Source of the DNA: Plasmodium coatneyi
Lineage: Eukaryota > Apicomplexa > Aconoidasida > Haemosporida > Plasmodiidae
Length of the DNA: 64,000 bases
Direction of reading: 5' to 3'
Assembly (NCBI RefSeq): GCF_001680005.1
Contig: NC_033557.1
Coordinates: forward strand, 806,001-870,000
In this document: positions 59,064 through 64,000 of the stretch, piece after piece
How positions within the stretch are numbered: position 1 is the first letter of the stretch
Layout of the letters: each line of letters opens with the position of its first letter
Translations under genes and position numbers: made by a program
The notes under the pieces: model-generated
Databases searched by the model: none
Told to the model about the DNA's origin: nothing
What the model saw: only the letters and a program-made list of their open reading frames with translations

Positions 59064-62003
59064 CTTGGGTGACAATTTTGTGTGTATATAAATGTACGTA
59101 TAATTCTTGTTACGGCTAGTCGGTTAATTTTGCGGCAGGGTTAAGTTTTATCAGTGGCCAAAAATTAGGTGTATCTCTTTTTTAGCTTGTTTAGTGTGTT
59201 TTTATATTTCAATGAAAAAAAAAAGAAAAATCGCTTATTATAAAGGGGAAGGGTTTTATTCTATCAATTTTAGAATCAATATGATGTTTTTATTATTTTA
59301 AATGTATTACTTTAAGATGCATTCTTTTTTTTTTTTTTTTAGAAGCTTTCCATCATTTAAAATATAGCTTTCCTGCAGGAATGAAAAAGGGCAGTGGGGT
59401 TTAAATAAAATGCATACAATTATGGAAGGATTAATATGGAAGAAGAATCCTAATTTTACCGCGTACATTTGGCACGTAAAATGAGCAAGGAGAAAAAAAA
59501 GAAAGTGGTGTTTTTCTTCCTTTTTTCTTTACCTTCTGCGGAGGTCATTATTAAAAGGGGGTAAGAGGTTCAGAAAATTGACGAGTATTAAAAAAAAGGT
59601 GGCTAATTTTTTTCTATATATAATTTTTTTCAAATAGAAAATTTTTCTTCGTGCAGAAAGAAAAAAAAGAAGCCGAATTTTTTTTTATACAATTTTATGG
59701 AACTAAAATTTATTCCGCTGAATTAATTATTCTTTTTTTTTTTTTTTGCATCTATTTAGAACAATTTAAATAATATATCTGCGTTTGAGGCATTCTTCTA
59801 TATTTTTCTGGAAAGACAACATATGCTACGTTATTTCGAAAAATTAGGATTCATTTTTTTTGCGGCGAGGAAGTTAGTCAATTATTATATATCTATACAA
59901 AATTGTTTAATTTTCGTGTCGTCCATTTTCATACAGGCAAAATTGCTTAACCTTTCTTCTGTATCAATTTATTACAAAATATAATATTTATGAATAACGT
60001 TTAAAAGATGTACGTAGAATTCTTGAATTATGACGGTTGATGATTTTTTTTTAAATACTCAAGGTAAAATTTGTTAATTTTGAAGATAACAATTTTGCTA
60101 TATTTGCTAAAAAGGATGTTCTAAGTGAAGGGCAAAATATGAAATATATTTCGTATAAGTTAAAAAGTACAATTTTGGATAAAATTATTATTTTTTCTTT
60201 GTATTATTTTTAAGGCATCAAAAATATACAGAAATGGACTAAAAAGTATTTGCAGTAAAATTAATATGCAGTAGGCAAAAAAAAAGAGAAAAAAGTAGCG
60301 GTTTTTTTTTTATGCGTTTTAAAAAGTATGTTACTTTCTTTTTTTAATGCATTTCTAATCTTTTATTCTTCTTTTTTAAATAAATAAATAATATATATGG
60401 ATGAAATAAATTCCTCATACTGTGGGTGCCCATTCTTTCATTATTAAATATGGCGCGAATTTTACCTTGTTTTAAAAGTACATCCTTTCATGACATTCTT
60501 TTGGGGGCTAGAAAAGAATCCCTCATCCGTTATTAGGTCTCTTTTAAGGTTCAGGGTGTAAGGTTATAACTATTTATTTAATATTTTGTATGCATTGTAA
60601 AATAATTCATAATATATCATAGTATATAATAATAGCAGAACATACGCCGTAATTTTTATTCTCACTGAAAATGAGAAGAATATATTTTTTATAATTGTAT
60701 AATATATATTTATTTTATGTTCTTTATTCAATGTGATATATACCTAGTATTATGTGAGTACTTACAAATTGGATTAAATTATAATTATCAACAGTACTTA
60801 TTTTGTCCAATATGAATTAGTAGTTATATGTCATTATTTTGTTCTTTCGGACAAACTTATAATTCATTTCTGCTCTTGTAGCATACATAGCTGTTATGAA
60901 TTGCACTATTTCTGCCTACTGTGTAATTATGCTTTGTTTATGGAATATTGTGCCTGTATATGTTTATAAATACATCTATATTAATAGGATGAATAGACAT
61001 TCTTTTCACCTAATAGTTTATGGGCTTGTTTACATATTGCCATAAATTATGTAAACGTTTCAATAATTTTATTTCCAATTTTTCATTTATATGTCTTATT
61101 GGTGTAGGAAAAATATAACATTCATAACATTCTGTCTTATAGGGAAATCATAGGGTGTTGTAAAAATCTTTTATAGTTTACACAAATTAAATGTTAATTT
61201 CTTTTTTCCCGCCTAAATTACAATATGTTAATGAAATGTATATTGTATTCATAATATTTTTAGTGTAATAATATAGGCTTCCTATAAGCGCAAAACGTGT
61301 CTATACATGTCATTATAAGTTGTTATGTAAAATTATAAGTATGATTATTCGTGTTAGAAATAATATATTCAGAAGGGGGAAAATTCCATTACATTATAAT
61401 TGAACAAAAAAAAGTATTTCATTTGTATGAAATAAGAGTTCAGTTCTCTTCGGTCGCGGATTACGGTTTCACGCGAAGAAACATATTTAGTGCACCCTTG
61501 AACCCTCCAACCTTGCAACGTGTGTGATGAGTTAAGCCCTCATCCTTGTACGCATAGCTGTGTCAACCTATATTCGCCAACCAAGAAGCAGTGAAAGAGA
61601 AAACGAAATAAAGGTTCCACATTCAGGGAAATGATCAGTAGAATTATTCAAATAAGATGAATATTGTGAAAAAATTTCAATAGGGCTGAAATAATGATAA
61701 GGGGGGTACTGCATTTTTACCCTTGATTATGCAACACCAATTAGGTGATTAATCAAAGAGGGGAATGGGGTAGCGGTGTAATTGCATTTGTATTCCCAAT
61801 ACCACAGAAGAAAAAGGTGACATGCGCCCCCCCTTTTTTTAAGTATCACTATTGTATTACGTGTATACACTCCTTTAAGTAGTATCCTGTGACGTTATAC
61901 GGAGTCACATTTCTTGTATTTTTTTCTGTCCACTTTTTGTTAATTACTCCGATTGCTCTTTCATTTTATAATAAGCTGATTTTTTTTTTTTTAATTTCAT
62001 ATA
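59064..62003. other. Very AT-rich divergent intergenic region
   Basis: About 2.9 kb with no gene, serving as the upstream region for both the tryptophan-rich antigen and the PST-A hydrolase. It is AT-rich and non-repetitive through most of its length, with a small 9-bp inverted repeat at 61028-61056 and a less AT-rich island at about 61437-61620. Confidence 0.6.
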
Positions 62004-63170
62004 ATGGCCGAAAGAGAATCGCGCGATGAAGAAATATGCTTGAGAGGGGCGACTCGGCTTGATGGAACACCAAAGCATGATTCATTTCTTAATAAGGATG
62101 GGTTGTTATTACGCTCGTACGGATGGTTAGTGAAAAACGCCATAGGCATTATAATTTTAATTCATGGAATTAAATGTCATGCGAGGCTAAACTTTTTAAG
62201 ACCCAATGTAGAGGTAATAAGCGATGATAACGTTATAGTGAAGGATGAAAATAATTACTACCTTTATGAAGATAGTTGGGTAGAACAATTTAATAAACAT
62301 GGATATTCCGTCTTTGGATTAGATTTACAAGGTCACGGTTTATCAGATGGATATGAGAAGCTCAGTTATCATGTGAAGGAGTTTGATGATTTCGCCTATG
62401 ATGTAATGCAGTATATTAGGAACATTCAGGACAGCATAAATGGTTCAAATGGTGGTGATCCACGGAAGGGGGAGGATGTTAGTTCACCATTTCGAGATGA
62501 CAAGATATGTGAGAGGAAGGCTCTTCCCACTTACCTAGTAGGTATATCTATGGGGGGAAGTATCGCCTTGAGGATGCTACAAATATTAGGGAAGTCACCA
62601 AATAGGAGAAAAAGTGCAGGACTACACATCAGTGGGTGCATTTCCATCTCCCCGATGATAACTGTTAAAAAGATGCCATCGAGAAATTCGTTCCTATTTC
62701 AGTACGTTTATCTCCCATTGTCCAAGTGCATTGCTGATTGGTTTCCAACGGTGAGACTTATTAACAAGTATCTATATAAGAAGTATCCGTATGTTAAATA
62801 TTTTATTGAGTATGATAAAAATCGACCTAAAGGGGGAATCACATGCAGATTTGGCTATGAGCTTTTAAGAACAATTGACAACTTAGACAATGACATAAAA
62901 CACATGCCTAAAGATATCCCTGTGTTGATTATTCATTCTAAGGAGGACATTTTGTGCTGCTATGACGGATCCCTATCGTTCTACAACAGAATCGATGTAA
63001 ACAATAAAGAAATGCACACACTGGAGGATATGGAGCATACCATCATTTGGGAACCCGGGAATGAGGATGTTTCAAAAAAAATCGTGGATTGGATGAGGGG
63101 TCTGCCGTCATCAAAAGTGGGCAGCACGTCAAAGGGGGAAGAACGCGTCGAAGAGGAGCAAAGCGTTTGA
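62004..63170 (+). CDS. PST-A family lysophospholipase (alpha/beta hydrolase)
   Basis: A single-exon gene of 388 residues with ATG at 62004. The alpha/beta-hydrolase elements are in order: oxyanion HG in ILIHGIKCH (51-59), the GHGLSDG loop (110-116), nucleophile elbow GISMG with Ser182, acid Asp315 in HSKED, and His345 in EDMEHTI. The catalytic triad is therefore intact. This pattern is typical of Plasmodium PST-A (subtelomeric) lysophospholipases, which cleave an acyl chain from lysophospholipids and are expanded near exported gene families. A 30-residue Lys/Glu/Ser-rich insert (about 141-172) precedes the nucleophile, and a Ser/Glu tail ends the protein. No signal peptide or PEXEL is visible, so its compartment cannot be told from this sequence. 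Confidence 0.93.
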   Translation: MAERESRDEEICLRGATRLDGTPKHDSFLNKDGLLLRSYGWLVKNAIGIIILIHGIKCHARLNFLRPNVEVISDDNVIVKDENNYYLYEDSWVEQFNKHGYSVFGLDLQGHGLSDGYEKLSYHVKEFDDFAYDVMQYIRNIQDSINGSNGGDPRKGEDVSSPFRDDKICERKALPTYLVGISMGGSIALRMLQILGKSPNRRKSAGLHISGCISISPMITVKKMPSRNSFLFQYVYLPLSKCIADWFPTVRLINKYLYKKYPYVKYFIEYDKNRPKGGITCRFGYELLRTIDNLDNDIKHMPKDIPVLIIHSKEDILCCYDGSLSFYNRIDVNNKEMHTLEDMEHTIIWEPGNEDVSKKIVDWMRGLPSSKVGSTSKGEERVEEEQSV

Positions 63171-64000
63171 GGTGATTAGCATAGGAGGTGATTCTCCCTA
63201 TGAGGAAAGGAATGCACATGGTTCCCCTTCTCTAGGGGAAATGTGCAATCCACCTTTTTTATTAACACCATTGGGGGGGGTATCCATAATGGCACGGATG
63301 TGTATCCACCTCGCGGTAGTGACATTTGGTGTGACCCATCTGTTTTTTTTTTTATGTTGACTACTATGATATGTAATTGTTTTGATCATTTTATTGTGTA
63401 TTATTTTTTTTTTTCTTTTATACTAATTTTAAGATCTTCACTGTGTGAATTAAAAATTATAATTTTCCGTATTGTGCATTTGTTTTTTTTTTTGAGGTGT
63501 GCGCATCGGGAGGTTATTTTTTTTGGGACACTTCAGCATTCACTTTCACTTTCACGTGAAAATGGGAAATATTAAAAAGAAAAAGTCCATGTAAAAAGAA
63601 AAAGGGGTGGTAATAAATTAAACGAATATTGTGTTCAGTTGTCGTATGTCACAAAATATGATTCGTATACAAAATTAATAATATATATGCGTGTAAACTA
63701 AAAAAAAAAAGGGGAAACGCGTGGTCTAATAAAATTTTGAAGGATCAAAAATTAAACGAAAATTTACATATATCTTTGTCATTTAATTATGCACTAAAGC
63801 TCTGCACATGCATATAGTAATATTAATATTACATTATATAGATATTATTTGGGGAAAAAAGAAGAAAGGTAAGCATACAGGAATGTACAATATTATTGAC
63901 TCAAAAAAAAAAAAAAAATATACTATGAACTCCATAACACATTGTTTATGGTGCTTAATGGGAGGAAAGTGAAATATCATTCCCACATTTTATTTATATT
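63171..64000. other. 3' flank of the PST-A hydrolase
   Basis: AT-rich sequence with T runs. The short frames at 63172-63575 are out of context with the hydrolase and have no family likeness. I see no further gene before the right edge. Confidence 0.55.

Overview
The window looks like nuclear DNA of a simian-clade malaria parasite, most likely Plasmodium knowlesi and possibly P. coatneyi. The evidence is: KIR-type PIR genes with a tiny first exon and a transmembrane/tail exon pair; arrays of the Plasmodium heptad GGGTTYA lying inside the sequence rather than at its end; PHIST, tryptophan-rich antigen and PST-A lysophospholipase genes; moderate GC in exons; long A or T homopolymers; and short introns with GTAAGT-like donors. 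The species is inferred, because no search could be run. There is no bacterial, viral or CRISPR content, and no tRNA or rRNA was recognised.

Fourteen protein-coding genes can be supported, most with a two-exon 'signal exon + body exon' layout reconstructed here from splice signals. From the left: a PHIST exported protein running off the edge (minus); a small two-TM membrane protein (minus); an exported-type protein (minus); a Ser-rich two-TM protein (plus); a large KIR gene that appears to carry two PIR ectodomains (minus); a single-domain KIR gene (minus); a signal-peptide protein with Pro/Glu/Ser repeats and two TMs (minus); a PEXEL exported Glu/Lys-rich protein with a likely frameshift (minus); a tryptophan-rich antigen with a long mosaic repeat tail (minus); a second Ser/Thr-rich two-TM protein (plus); a PIR protein with an 11-residue repeat tail (plus); a Glu/Thr/Gln-rich two-TM protein (minus); a second tryptophan-rich antigen (minus); and a PST-A alpha/beta hydrolase (plus).

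The layout falls into three parts. Positions 1-15.6 kb and 31.4-64 kb hold host-cell-remodelling and surface gene families separated by 2-4 kb AT-rich spacers. Positions 15.6-28 kb form a variant-gene island: two kir genes, the Pro/Glu/Ser-repeat gene, two interstitial telomere-like arrays (about 19.48-19.92 kb and 27.48-27.63 kb, same orientation) and many copies of a CCTAACAACCTTCC-type repeat shared by introns and spacers. Positions 28.1-31.4 kb form a gene-empty AT-rich stretch carrying two unusually strong hairpins.

Functionally the genes converge on the infected red cell. PHIST and the PEXEL protein are exported. KIR/PIR proteins are variant membrane proteins. Tryptophan-rich antigens bind or coat red cells in related species. 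The PST-A hydrolase acts on lysophospholipids. Four further genes share a C-terminal pair of hydrophobic segments, and three of these have only PEXEL-like (position-5 variant) sites near the start of exon 2.
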